Assembly (NCBI GenBank): GCA_963934015.1 | Contig: CAWVWT010000004.1 | Coordinates: forward strand, 29,609 to 93,608 | Length of the DNA stretch: 64,000 nt | Direction: 5' to 3' | Source of the DNA: MGIIb-P sp963934015 | GTDB taxonomy: Archaea > Thermoplasmatota > Poseidoniia > Poseidoniales > Thalassarchaeaceae | In this document: one piece after another, positions 43,747-52,096 of the stretch | How the letters are laid out: the number at the start of each line of letters is the position of its first letter | How positions within the stretch are numbered: position 1 is the first letter of the stretch | The notes under the pieces: model-generated | What the model was told of the DNA's origin: nothing | Databases searched by the model: none | What the model saw: only the letters and a program-made list of their open reading frames with translations | Position numbers and translations under genes: made by a program

Positions 43747-44361
43747 TCAGCCATTCTGTGCAATAATGGTTAACGTGCCTGCCCATTCTTCACTTTGGTT
43801 GGCCCTGAACATTCGTAAAACCCGAAAGCCCCCTGCTTCAACCATCTCGCGCCATTCAGATTCACTGAACATGGCCATATGTGTCCCGACTTTTTCCGAC
43901 CAACCATGGCATGCTTCATTCTCCTTGTAGTGATCAATCCCAAACGCAAATATTCCTCCACCCCGCAGCCAATTCCCACTCACGGATTCAAGGAAAGCAG
44001 GAATGTTATCTAAGTAGTAGAGGACCTCCATGGAATGAACCAAGTCCACTGGTTCTGCCGGTGACCAAGATTGTAAATCAGCACAGATGTATGTGCCCTC
44101 AGAATCGATTTCATTCGCCCTCGCAATCATCTCATCAGCTCCATCGATACCAATGATGGATTCACAGTTTTCCATTGCGGACAGCATCCGTACAACCCAA
44201 CCGTTCCCACAACCGGCATCGATTGCGAGAAAATTCCCACTATCCATTTCCTCAAATGCCGCAGCTAGAATTTCACTCACAGCCGGAGCATGTCCGTTTT
44301 CCATGCCTAAATCTTTGCCGATTTTTGCCCACTCGGAGAAAACCTGAATCGCAGGCCGCAT
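43747..44361 (-). CDS. Class I SAM-dependent methyltransferase
   Basis: 204 residues. The SAM-binding motif is AIDAGCGNGWVVRML near residue 43, followed by the acidic loop IIGIDGADEMIARA, TYICADLQSW near 95 and VDLVHSMEVLYYLDN (motif IV/post). The substrate is unknown; the layout is like small-molecule methyltransferases. It lies 3 bases after the ZPR1 stop, hence in the SepF-ZPR1 operon. Confidence 0.82.
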   Translation of the reverse strand: MRPAIQVFSEWAKIGKDLGMENGHAPAVSEILAAAFEEMDSGNFLAIDAGCGNGWVVRMLSAMENCESIIGIDGADEMIARANEIDSEGTYICADLQSWSPAEPVDLVHSMEVLYYLDNIPAFLESVSGNWLRGGGIFAFGIDHYKENEACHGWSEKVGTHMAMFSESEWREMVEAGGFRVLRMFRANQSEEWAGTLTIIAQNG

Positions 44362-44364
44362 GTT

Positions 44365-44991
44365 TCACTCCTCCTCTGTAATTGGACCAGCACGGGATTG
44401 TGCTGCCCCCGCTTCCATCAGACCAGCGGCAGGTCCAACGGGTAGGTCGTCGAACTCAGCCTGCGTTAGCGGCCGCGATTTGACATTTTCATTGAGAATC
44501 ATTGAGTGGCCATGCGGGTCGAGGAACTCAAGGGTCGCCCCCCGCTGTCCTTCGCGAATCTCCAACATCGCCTCAGTCATTTTTGTCAATTCGGAAATTG
44601 CCTCATCATTGCTTTCAACGGCGGCTTGACGGCCAACCATGTCGATAACTTCCTGGAAACGATTCAGGACGCCTTCGATATTAGATACATAACCTGTTGA
44701 ATGTGAACCTGGGCGGACCTCTAGATCAAGTTCAATCAAGCGAACCGTGCAGGCCGAACCTCGAATAATCCGAATCTGTAAATCATCAACCGAATCGATA
44801 TGATAGATTTGGCAAGAACCCTCCCGGGCTTCTGCGGGGATAAAATCGGTTTGGCGCCACCCACAACCCTGACAGGTCAGAGTCACCTGAGTATGCTCAC
44901 CGAAGTATGCAATTTCTTCTGTATGTGCAAGCAGGGAGATACCGGCATTAGATCCACAAATAACGCAGGAAACATCGATTGTACTCTCCAT
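44365..44991 (-). CDS. ZPR1-type zinc-finger protein
   Basis: 208 residues from the ATG giving MESTIDVSCVICG. One ZPR1 unit: zinc ligands CVICG and CQGCGWRQ about 27 residues apart with the IAYFGEHTQVTLTC strand between, followed by the alpha/beta part with CTVRLIELDLEVRPGSHSTG and YVSNIEGVLNRF. Archaeal ZPR1 is related to the eukaryotic eEF1A-binding chaperone; the archaeal role is not well known. The acidic C-terminus ends ITEEE. Confidence 0.85.
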   Translation of the reverse strand: MESTIDVSCVICGSNAGISLLAHTEEIAYFGEHTQVTLTCQGCGWRQTDFIPAEAREGSCQIYHIDSVDDLQIRIIRGSACTVRLIELDLEVRPGSHSTGYVSNIEGVLNRFQEVIDMVGRQAAVESNDEAISELTKMTEAMLEIREGQRGATLEFLDPHGHSMILNENVKSRPLTQAEFDDLPVGPAAGLMEAGAAQSRAGPITEEE

Positions 44992-45022
44992 ACAACACTG
45001 TCCCCCTGCATGATGTTTGAAA

Positions 45023-45436
45023 CTATGCGTCAGGCGCGAACACTTCATTTTCAATGCCCTTGACAGCCGCGAACCCAGTTGGGAGCAAAATCAGTCGATC
45101 ATCACCAACTTGGACGAGTACACCCCCCAAATCGCCTTCGATCAATTCCTGCAATCGTGAAACACAATTGGCGAATTCAACCTCGCGATGAATCAACCGT
45201 TTCAGTTCAACAATCGCCACATCTCCGGCAGCAACCCAATCAAACAGTGTTTCAATTCCAGATGAGTCCTGTAAAACCGCTCGGTGGATGATGACTTCCC
45301 CGCGTACCAAGGGGGTGGGCGCATCCGGGTAAAGATCCCCCAAATCGTGGTATGCTTGCACCGGAGTGACCAGTTCTGGCTGTGCTTCATCGATGGATGG
45401 CATATTCATCCATCTGGGCGCATCCCCCTCCTCCAT
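45023..45436 (-). CDS. sepF: SepF-like FtsZ-anchoring protein
   Basis: About 137 residues from the ATG giving MEEGDAPRWMNMPS. Residues 55-137 show the SepF core: IIHRAVLQDSSGIETLFDW, VAAGDVAIVELKRL (strand and helix), FANCVSRLQELIEGDLGG and the last strands GDDRLILLPTGFAAV. In archaea SepF binds FtsZ and tethers it to the membrane. The expected amphipathic membrane helix at the N-terminus is not obvious here. First gene of a minus-strand group with ZPR1 and a methyltransferase. The FtsZ-like gene is at 11.7 kb. Identified by layout, so moderate confidence. Confidence 0.62.
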   Translation of the reverse strand: MEEGDAPRWMNMPSIDEAQPELVTPVQAYHDLGDLYPDAPTPLVRGEVIIHRAVLQDSSGIETLFDWVAAGDVAIVELKRLIHREVEFANCVSRLQELIEGDLGGVLVQVGDDRLILLPTGFAAVKGIENEVFAPDA

Positions 45437-45609
45437 GGGGGTCTCTGAACGGTGACAATCCTTCAATCCTCGGACCCATTTGACTTCATAGGTTCAAGAA
45501 CCGCCGCGACCCCAGACGGTTCGAGGTGTGACCAGGGGGCAGCAGACGAGGGATTCAAAAGGGCCCCTCTTCTGGCGACATTACCCCCGAAGCGCATTTC
45601 GCGATTCTT

Positions 45610-45614
45610 GGAGG
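45610..45614 (+). promoter_or_regulatory. Shine-Dalgarno site that selects the proteasome beta start
   Basis: GGAGG eight bases before the ATG at 45623. It supports that start over the 57-codon longer frame from 45452, part of which is antisense to sepF. Confidence 0.7.
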
Positions 45615-45622
45615 ATATTGAT

Positions 45623-46249
45623 ATGAATGCAGATATGGCAGCAGTAAAGACTGGTACGAGTACGATTGGGATTTGTTTCGATGGTGGTGTCGTTGTCGGT
45701 GCGGACCATCGGGCGACCATGGGCCATTTCGTTGCTAACAAGAGTGTCCAGAAGTTGTTCAAGATTGCAGACAATCTTGCCCTCACTACTGCTGGCCTTG
45801 TAGGGCATGCACAATCACTATCCCGGACTCTAGCCGCTGAAATGAGTTTGTTTGAACTCACGCGCGGACAACTGATGACCGTGAAGGGTGCAGCTACAAT
45901 GACTGCAAACATCCTCGTCGGCCGTCCTCATTGGGTTCAGTTACTTATCGCAGGTGTTGACGATACCGGCGGCAGCGTCTATTCGATTGATTCCGCTGGT
46001 GGTTCAATTCCCGATGAATACTGCGCAACCGGTTCAGGTTCGCCGTATATGTATGGTGTATTGGAAGATCAATTCAAATCAGGTATGACTGAGAAAGAGG
46101 CACTCAAAGTGGCCGCCAAAGCCCTTCTGGCAAGTGCTCAGCGCGATGCCGCAAGTGGCAATGGCATGGACCTCGCAGTCATTTCGCAGAAAGCAGGATA
46201 TCGCACTCTCGATGCTGCAGAACTCGAAGCACTCCTCAAGTTGTGCTAA
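45623..46249 (+). CDS. psmB: 20S proteasome beta subunit
   Basis: 208 residues from the ATG giving MNADMAAVKTG. The short propeptide ends at Gly before the catalytic Thr of TSTIGICFDGG. Other family features are VVGADHRATMGHFVANKSVQKLF, with the catalytic Asp and Lys region, and GSGSPYMYGVLED near 140 with the conserved Ser-Gly. It forms the two inner rings of the archaeal proteasome and holds the peptidase site. No alpha subunit is in the window. Confidence 0.95.
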   Translation: MNADMAAVKTGTSTIGICFDGGVVVGADHRATMGHFVANKSVQKLFKIADNLALTTAGLVGHAQSLSRTLAAEMSLFELTRGQLMTVKGAATMTANILVGRPHWVQLLIAGVDDTGGSVYSIDSAGGSIPDEYCATGSGSPYMYGVLEDQFKSGMTEKEALKVAAKALLASAQRDAASGNGMDLAVISQKAGYRTLDAAELEALLKLC

Positions 46250-46259
46250 TCCAATTCCC

Positions 46260-46296
46260 GGCGCACGCGCCGTCCTCGCACCCATCCTGTGGATGG
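46260..46296. repeat. Intergenic inverted repeats between psmB and fttA
   Basis: GGCGCACGCGCC at 46260 and a CCATCC...GGATGG pair around 46282-46296 lie in the 89-base gap. They may be transcript-end or leader hairpins; there is no T-run after them. Functional meaning is uncertain. Confidence 0.25.
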
Positions 46297-46323
46297 TATT
46301 GTGATGCAGTGTGTCCCGGGCCG

Positions 46324-46332
46324 AAAGGAGGT
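46324..46332 (+). promoter_or_regulatory. Strong Shine-Dalgarno site of fttA
   Basis: AAAGGAGGT six bases before the ATG at 46339. It is the most complete ribosome-binding site noticed in the window. Confidence 0.75.
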
Positions 46333-46338
46333 TGAGTC

Positions 46339-48246
46339 ATGCGAATGACATTCCAACAAGTGAAAAAGAAAATTGAAAGTATGGTACCATCTGATATCGA
46401 TTATGAGGTCGATCTTGAAGCGGCAAGTATCGCTATCGTCACATCTGTACCGGAGGTATTCTCTGGGACGGATAGTTTGGCGAGCAAAATCGCCAAGACA
46501 ATCAAGCGCCGGATTGAAATTCGTCCATCGTCAGATATTTTGATGGATTCTAAGGAAGCTGAAGCTAAGATTATCGAGATGCTTCCCGACGAAGCTGGTC
46601 TGAAGCGTGTATATTTCGACGCTGCCATCTGTGAGTGCACAATCGTCTGCAATGACCCAGGGGTGGCAGTTGGGCCAAAAGGTGCGACCATTCGAGGGAT
46701 CCGGGATGAAATTGGTTGGATTATTCGTACGGAGCGGTATGCCGCTGTAGAAAGTCGGACCATGCATAATATTCGAAAATACCGTCAAGAATTCGCCGAA
46801 GATCGCAAGGCATTGTTGCGTAAATTTGGCACCCGAATTTATCGGCCACAGCGTCCAGGTGAAGTGTGGTGTCGATTGACCGCACTCGGTTCCTATCGCG
46901 AAGTAGGTCGTGCCATGCATTTGATTACGACAAACGAATCTAAAATCGTCGTTGATGTTGGTGCTAAACCTACGAATAATCTCAATGAAATAGCTCCATA
47001 CTTCACTGCACCAGAATTGATGCCATTTGAAAATCTAGATGCCATTGTCATTACGCATGCGCACATCGATCACATTGGGCAATTGCCTGTAATGTACAAG
47101 TATGGATATCGTGGACCAATCTACTGCACACCGCCGACCCGCGATTTGATGGTATTGCTACAAAGTGACTACATCAAGGTCGCAGCAGCTGAGGGCAATC
47201 CCCCACCGTATGGATTGGGAGATGTTCAAGAGATGATCAAACATATTGTTGATGTGGAGTGGGGCAAGACAATCGATATCGCACCAGACATCAAACTGAC
47301 GATGTACAATGCAGGACATATTCTAGGTTCATCATCTCTACACATGCATATTGGTGAAGGTAAGCATAACATTGTATTCAGCGGAGACATCAAGTATGAA
47401 AAATCATGGCTTCATGATGCTGCTGCTGTCAGATTCCCAAGGGTTGAGACCCTCATCATCGAATCGACTTACGGTGGTGCGAAAGATTTCCAACCCACAC
47501 GTCAAGAGGCGACCCAAGAGTTGCAAGATTTGATTAAAAGGGCTCTGAGTAGAAAGGGTAAAATCTTCTGCCCTGTATTCGCAGTCGGACGTTCTCAAGA
47601 GGTTATGATTGCCATCGATCAATTATTCAAGTCGGGGAAATGTGAACCAGTTACTGTTTGGTTGGATGGAATGATTACTGAAGCGACCGCCATTCATGCA
47701 AGTCACCCGGAAGCATTGAATCGGGATCTTCGAAAGCAGGTTCTCAAAGGTGGAGACGAAAACCCATTCAATTCCACCTGGTTCCGTAAAGTAAGTGGCC
47801 GTGAACAGCGAGAGAGTATTTTACTCGATCCTAGCCCTTGTATTGTGTTGGCAACTTCTGGTATGATGACGGGTGGCCCGATTGTTGAGTACTTCAAGAA
47901 CTGGGCTCCTGAACCCAATAACACACTCTGTTTTGTTGGTTATCAGGCTGATGGGACATTGGGTCGCCGACTACAGAAAGGATTTGCAGAGGTTCCCATC
48001 AATGATGGTGGCCAAACCCACATGGTCAGCATTAATTGCGATTTGATTACCATTGATGGATTTAGTGGCCACAGTGATCGACGCCAACTAATGGATTACG
48101 TTAAGGCGATGAATCCAAAACCAAAAACCATCATATGCCACCATGGTGATCCTCATACATGTGCCGAATTCAGGAAAGATTTAGCGAGTACCTATCGTGT
48201 TCGTACTTTCGCTCCAAAGAACCTGGAAACGATTAGGTTGCTTTAG
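46339..48246 (+). CDS. fttA: Archaeal transcription termination nuclease FttA (aCPSF1), KH and beta-CASP metallo-beta-lactamase
   Basis: 635 residues, the archaeal relative of eukaryotic CPSF73, which cuts nascent RNA and terminates transcription. The N-terminal ~145 residues form KH domains, including the VAVGPKGATIRGIRDEIGW loop. The nuclease begins near 185: LTALGSYREVGRAM, then the zinc motif ITHAHIDHIGQLP (HxHxDH) near 240, NAGHILGSS near 328 and VFSGDIKYE near 348. The beta-CASP part has ESTYGG, CPVFAVGRSQE near 415, ATSGMMTGGP near 510 and the last histidine motifs DGFSGHSD near 575 and CHHGDP near 600. Full length. Confidence 0.96.
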   Translation: MRMTFQQVKKKIESMVPSDIDYEVDLEAASIAIVTSVPEVFSGTDSLASKIAKTIKRRIEIRPSSDILMDSKEAEAKIIEMLPDEAGLKRVYFDAAICECTIVCNDPGVAVGPKGATIRGIRDEIGWIIRTERYAAVESRTMHNIRKYRQEFAEDRKALLRKFGTRIYRPQRPGEVWCRLTALGSYREVGRAMHLITTNESKIVVDVGAKPTNNLNEIAPYFTAPELMPFENLDAIVITHAHIDHIGQLPVMYKYGYRGPIYCTPPTRDLMVLLQSDYIKVAAAEGNPPPYGLGDVQEMIKHIVDVEWGKTIDIAPDIKLTMYNAGHILGSSSLHMHIGEGKHNIVFSGDIKYEKSWLHDAAAVRFPRVETLIIESTYGGAKDFQPTRQEATQELQDLIKRALSRKGKIFCPVFAVGRSQEVMIAIDQLFKSGKCEPVTVWLDGMITEATAIHASHPEALNRDLRKQVLKGGDENPFNSTWFRKVSGREQRESILLDPSPCIVLATSGMMTGGPIVEYFKNWAPEPNNTLCFVGYQADGTLGRRLQKGFAEVPINDGGQTHMVSINCDLITIDGFSGHSDRRQLMDYVKAMNPKPKTIICHHGDPHTCAEFRKDLASTYRVRTFAPKNLETIRLL

Positions 48247-48524
48247 ACGACAGGAATGTCGAATCCATTTTCAGCAGGATCAGGCAATGCCTGTACCTCT
48301 GTCTGATGTCCCAGTGCGGGTTGGTTTGCTTGCCCACCTAGGTGCGCGTCACCCTCTTGTTCCTGGAAGAATGCCATGACTGAAGCGGCGGCAAAAACTC
48401 CAGATAGCGCTAGTAACGCCCAAGCATTGGCGCTCACCGCGCCCTCGTTGCTAATCAGCAGCGCCGAAGCCAACGCGAGCATGGCAAAAGTCACACCGAG
48501 AACATTCGCGCGGGGGTTGGCCAT
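48243..48524 (-). CDS. Small two-span membrane protein
   Basis: 93 residues. Helices lie at about 7-25 and 32-53. The polar tail of about 40 residues is rich in Gln, Asp and Pro (EQEGDAHLGGQANQPALGHQT). No family is recognised. It converges with fttA with a four-base overlap of stops. Lone gene on this strand. Confidence 0.55.
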   Translation of the reverse strand: MANPRANVLGVTFAMLALASALLISNEGAVSANAWALLALSGVFAAASVMAFFQEQEGDAHLGGQANQPALGHQTEVQALPDPAENGFDIPVV

Positions 48525-48574
48525 GCAACCCGGTCTACCCTGCCTTTGATGAACTCAACGCTCCTCGGCGCTTC

Positions 48575-49255
48575 ATGGACTTCAACATCGGAACCTCTTC
48601 GGGTTCGCGCAATCAGCGGAAGTCAGCACCTCGCCGAGGTGGAGGCTTGGCTGGTTGGTTGATGACCGCTGTCGCCCCATTCGGTGAAAATGATGAACAC
48701 GCTATGGATCAAGCTCTGGTCGAACTCGGTTTGGGAGATGCGCGCTTAATCCGTGGAGAGGGTGCGATGCTACCGATGGGTTTTGAGCCAGGGACTCCAC
48801 AGGATTTACCGATGGGTACACTTGTTGAATGCCATTTATCCAAAGCGACAGTTCAGGGTTCAGGAATTGCGTCTGCCGGAGTGGCATGGGCTCTGTGTAC
48901 CACTCCTGAAGGAGATGAATGTGCAATAGTTTCCACCCTTTCACACCCAGGGTCGATGGAAGAATGTGAATCTAAACTTCGTCTAAATTTACAGCGTAAA
49001 CTTGGCAACCGAGATTTGGAATTCCGCAAGGATGAAGATGGGAAATCCATGTTTGAATGTGCGGTCGATGAAATCGAAGCCCAAGATGGGTATCACGGTG
49101 TTGTGCTCGCCGCACTCATACTTCCCAACAGCCTCAACCTTGGTGATTCAAGTGGCCCTACACGTTCTAGGAATCTTGGAGTTTCAAGTATCGGTGGTGG
49201 TCTCGGAGGTCCAGCAGGACTCAGTGGAAGCGGCAAGAGCGACTTTGGGTTTTGA
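48575..49255 (+). CDS. Pyruvoyl-dependent arginine decarboxylase-like protein lacking the Ser-Ser cleavage site
   Basis: 226 residues. Residues 44-85 (ALVELGLGDARLIRGEGAML, then LPMGTLVECHL) line up by eye with archaeal PvlArgDC, where the equivalent text reads roughly ALLNAGIGNVNLIRISSIMP and LPMGALVPTAY. The self-cleaving Ser-Ser that makes the pyruvoyl group is replaced by Glu62-Gly63, and the later catalytic glutamate segment (MEYEG) is replaced by VSTLSHPG near 119-126. An N-terminal extension of 43 residues and a Gly/Ser-rich tail from 190 are extra. It is probably not an active decarboxylase; it could be a regulatory or structural paralogue. The homology call is moderate. Confidence 0.6.
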   Translation: MDFNIGTSSGSRNQRKSAPRRGGGLAGWLMTAVAPFGENDEHAMDQALVELGLGDARLIRGEGAMLPMGFEPGTPQDLPMGTLVECHLSKATVQGSGIASAGVAWALCTTPEGDECAIVSTLSHPGSMEECESKLRLNLQRKLGNRDLEFRKDEDGKSMFECAVDEIEAQDGYHGVVLAALILPNSLNLGDSSGPTRSRNLGVSSIGGGLGGPAGLSGSGKSDFGF

Positions 49256-49293
49256 GCGCAGTCTTCAACAACCGTCGCTTTTCTTCAGATTCT

Positions 49294-49722
49294 ATGGAAC
49301 CCACATGGCTCGTGCTATTGTGCCAGTCTTGTGAAAGAGCATTTGGAAAACCACGAAGTGCTAAAAATTTGCAATGCCCACATTGTAACCATTCCGAAGC
49401 GAAAATTCTTTCGCGGCACATGAATGCTAACGAAGCCAGTGATGCTGTCTCTGTGGCAAATGTCCCACCCGAAATTCGGGATCAATTATCCACCTTGTTG
49501 AACAAACAGAATCAAACACCAGCAATGGCCAGCAGTGGGCCAGTAGATGGCCAGTACATCCTTACCACGGCGGCTGACGGAAGTGGTGTGGTGACACTTG
49601 AATCTCTACAAATTGTGCTTCGAAAAGTCAATTCAAATATCGGTGCAGAAGTCTTTGCAGAACATGCCTGTGCCGAAGGTGAATTACTTCGAGATGGACC
49701 TAATCGCTGGAAATGCACATGA
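49294..49722 (+). CDS. Zinc-ribbon protein
   Basis: About 142 residues from the ATG giving MEPTWLVLLCQSC; the frame is open upstream to 49252 and overlaps the previous stop. A single zinc ribbon at 9-33: CQSCERAFGKPRSAKNLQCPHC. The remainder is a polar middle and a small C-terminal part with GSGVVTLESLQIVLRKV and a last GELLRDGPNRWKCT. It may bind nucleic acid or protein. No specific family is recognised. Confidence 0.6.
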   Translation: MEPTWLVLLCQSCERAFGKPRSAKNLQCPHCNHSEAKILSRHMNANEASDAVSVANVPPEIRDQLSTLLNKQNQTPAMASSGPVDGQYILTTAADGSGVVTLESLQIVLRKVNSNIGAEVFAEHACAEGELLRDGPNRWKCT

Positions 49723-49760
49723 GAATGTTCATGTTTGGTGAGCGACGCGGCACCATTACT

Positions 49761-49834
49761 GGACCCGTGGGTTAGCTTGGCTATGCTCGATGCTTTGGGA
49801 GCATCAGACCTCAGTTCGAATCTGAGCGGGTCCA
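49761..49834 (+). tRNA. trnP: tRNA-Pro (anticodon UGG)
   Basis: The acceptor GGACCCG (49761-49767) pairs with CGGGTCC (49827-49833), discriminator A. The anticodon stem is GATGC/GCATC with loop TTTGGGA (anticodon TGG), and the T arm is CTCAG-TTCGAAT-CTGAG. No intron and no encoded CCA. It ends 2 bases before the stop of the convergent hydrolase gene. Confidence 0.95.
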
Positions 49835-49835
49835 C

Positions 49836-50720
49836 TTAATTGCCGATTGTGTCGATCAGAAATTGCTTTGACCGTTCCAGCGAATCAGCACGCGCTGCAG
49901 GGTTACCTTCCACATGGGCTCCTCTGTTTCGTAAAATTCGGATAACCCATCTACGTTGCCAGCGCTGGTTCAGAGGTAATCGAATACCAAGAAATAATTC
50001 ACCTGACATATTCCAGTTTTTGTCTATTCTGATCGTTCGTTTCCTTAAGCGAACTGCCTTTGGGATCAAAGTTAATTCTTTTTCACCATCAAAAGAGTGG
50101 TGCGCGCCTGGATAAACCTGCAAAGTTGCATTGGGGAGCTGAGGCATTAGTGCTTCGACCAGATGAAGAGGGGTCCAATCGTCCGCATCCCCATGCAGAA
50201 TCAAAATCGGTGAGTCTGACCATTTCTGAACCTCGGGACGGATATGAGCCGCGGGGTAGAATGGCAATTGAGCATCGAATGGGCCTCCTAGAATTTCGAT
50301 AATCGGAGACCATGCTGAGTACAGAGCAACCGTTCCGCCAAGGCTCCAGCCTGCAATACCAATCTTGCCAATCCTAGGGTCTTGTGCCAACACAGAACGT
50401 GTTCTAAAGACGTCAACAAGCATCATTGCATATGTCACAGAGAGTTGGTCGTCAACCGTCGAATCGATTCCCCTTGAGGTGAATGAATTAACCTTGCAAA
50501 CTGCGAGCCCGGCATCGAGCCAGCCATCGATGTGATCTTGATGATGATTTGCCCAACCGTTGCTGCCGTGAAGGGCAATCACGCATCCAAACGGCCCTTC
50601 GCCTTGTGGAATAAACAATTCACTCTCTACCATAGTTTCAGGGCATTTATCCAAACCGGTCAGGATGTGATGGATTTCGAAGGGACTGGCGGATTTACAC
50701 GAAATCGTCTCACAACTCAT
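49836..50720 (-). CDS. Dienelactone hydrolase-family alpha/beta hydrolase
   Basis: 294 residues. The core strand and oxyanion region is CVIALHGSNGWANHH near 48, the nucleophile elbow GIAGWSLGGTVAL near 125 (Ser in GWSLGG; DLH has Cys in GxCxG), the acid in ILILHGDADDWTP near 175 and the histidine in YPGAHHSFDGE near 205. After residue 215 the chain continues for 80 residues with a basic region. The substrate is unknown. It is third in a minus-strand group behind a glycosyltransferase and a MerT-like protein. Confidence 0.85.
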   Translation of the reverse strand: MSCETISCKSASPFEIHHILTGLDKCPETMVESELFIPQGEGPFGCVIALHGSNGWANHHQDHIDGWLDAGLAVCKVNSFTSRGIDSTVDDQLSVTYAMMLVDVFRTRSVLAQDPRIGKIGIAGWSLGGTVALYSAWSPIIEILGGPFDAQLPFYPAAHIRPEVQKWSDSPILILHGDADDWTPLHLVEALMPQLPNATLQVYPGAHHSFDGEKELTLIPKAVRLRKRTIRIDKNWNMSGELFLGIRLPLNQRWQRRWVIRILRNRGAHVEGNPAARADSLERSKQFLIDTIGN

Positions 50721-50724
50721 TCAC

Positions 50725-51126
50725 TCACCTCCAGAATGCAGATTCTTCCCATGGTAAACCAACAGCAATTCCAGCCAATTCAAGAATGATGTAGTTCCAG
50801 AAAAAATAAATCACAAATGTCACGATTGCGACGAGAATCACCGTATTGAAAATCTTCTTTCTTTGCCTTTTTGCTTGATCTAATGTGCAAATCCCTTGAT
50901 TTTGGAAGTGACGATATAGACCCCACCCCATTATGACTACCGTAAGGGCATAGAGAAACCATCGTGCTGGACCGAAGTAGAGATTGTTTGACAACGCATC
51001 CCCTGCACCGACGGTCATAAGGCCAAGGCCAACCAGCAGGACGCTCGGAAAGCAGCACATACTCGCCAACAGTGCAGATCCCATGATCCATCTCCACATT
51101 GAACGGACCTCTTGCACATCACTCAT
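50725..51126 (-). CDS. MerT-like small membrane protein
   Basis: 133 residues from the ATG giving MSDVQEVRSMWRW, which overlaps the stop of the upstream glycosyltransferase gene by four bases. Four hydrophobic helices. The first contains a Cys pair, SMCCFPSVLLVGLG, in the same place as the mercury-binding CC of MerT/MerC; a further Cys follows in GICTLDQAKRQRKK, the cytosolic loop. These recall mercuric or other soft-metal transporters. Helix number and a cysteine pair alone are weak evidence, so the family call is tentative. Confidence 0.5.
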   Translation of the reverse strand: MSDVQEVRSMWRWIMGSALLASMCCFPSVLLVGLGLMTVGAGDALSNNLYFGPARWFLYALTVVIMGWGLYRHFQNQGICTLDQAKRQRKKIFNTVILVAIVTFVIYFFWNYIILELAGIAVGLPWEESAFWR

Positions 51127-52016
51127 GTCTTTACGCACCCCCGCCTCCGTTTTGATTCCTTGTTGTCGAGCGTGGTGAGAAGAAGGAAGCTTATGGGTGG
51201 TACAATCAAGAGTAGTGGCAGCTGTATTGAGAGTAGTAGAGAACCCCAGCCACCAAACCAAAGTAAGGTGGCAGTAATTCTGAGCCAAACAGAAGTTTCC
51301 TTTCCGAGAACGTACCAATCGAGCCCCCTTCGCCAAATTCCTTTCCATAACATCCAACTGACGCTTGCAAAAAATTTAATGATTTGAATCCCAGATTTTT
51401 CAGTGCCGTAAATTGATCTAACTGGTACTTCTTGAATTCTGAAACCACGTCGTCCTGCTTCCATCAACCACCAATTTGGATAACCATAGCCCTGCCAAGT
51501 ATGTTCCCAATCCCAATTTTCGACCATGAGCCCAGATGTTGCAGTGTACCCACATTGGGAATCACGGATCTGGATACCTGATGCAAGCGATGTCAATCGG
51601 GACAACCACCATGTCCCCAACCGCCGAATTAGTGGCATCCCATTTGGGCCATCTGGATGCAACCAGCGATTTCCTTTGACATGGTCCGCGCGCCCTTCAG
51701 TAACGGGTTTGGTGAGTATCGGTAAATCAGCAGGGTCCATCTGTCCATCACCAGCCATCACGACAATGACACATTCCGACCCATATTTGGTAAGGGCCTG
51801 CTTACTTCCAACTTCGATGGCGCCACCGACACCCAATCCCTCTGTGGAAATCACTTCACCTCGAATCCCCAGTGCAGTTTCCGAAACCTGTTTTGTATTG
51901 TCCGTTGAACCATCATCGATAACAATAATCCAATCGACAAGTTTTGGAACCGAAGTGATACTATCTGAAATTAATACTTCTTCATTGCGCGCAGGCATGA
52001 CAACAACAACGCGCAT
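51123..52016 (-). CDS. Family 2 glycosyltransferase, DPM/AglJ-like
   Basis: 297 residues from the ATG giving MRVVVVMPARNEEV. GT2 motifs: PARNEE, IVIDDGSTDNT near 35, the nucleotide-sugar metal site VIVVMAGDGQMDPAD near 85, and RDSQCGYTA with the catalytic acid region near 155. Two C-terminal hydrophobic helices (about 240-285) with basic flanks fit membrane association. Such enzymes load sugars on dolichol phosphate or modify lipids for N-glycosylation. It faces a second GT2-like gene on the other strand across about 80 bases. Confidence 0.85.
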   Translation of the reverse strand: MRVVVVMPARNEEVLISDSITSVPKLVDWIIVIDDGSTDNTKQVSETALGIRGEVISTEGLGVGGAIEVGSKQALTKYGSECVIVVMAGDGQMDPADLPILTKPVTEGRADHVKGNRWLHPDGPNGMPLIRRLGTWWLSRLTSLASGIQIRDSQCGYTATSGLMVENWDWEHTWQGYGYPNWWLMEAGRRGFRIQEVPVRSIYGTEKSGIQIIKFFASVSWMLWKGIWRRGLDWYVLGKETSVWLRITATLLWFGGWGSLLLSIQLPLLLIVPPISFLLLTTLDNKESKRRRGCVKT

Positions 52017-52096
52017 AACCATCCGTCTGTGAGACTGGTCTTTCAAGGCACCCTTTGACCGAATCATTCATCGGTACACGGCACAAACGGGAATCG

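Noticed and set aside
52055..52096. Longer start of the GT2-like protein
   Set aside because: MRIVLVAREQ at 52097 starts directly at the first strand, as in GT2 proteins; the extension has no support.
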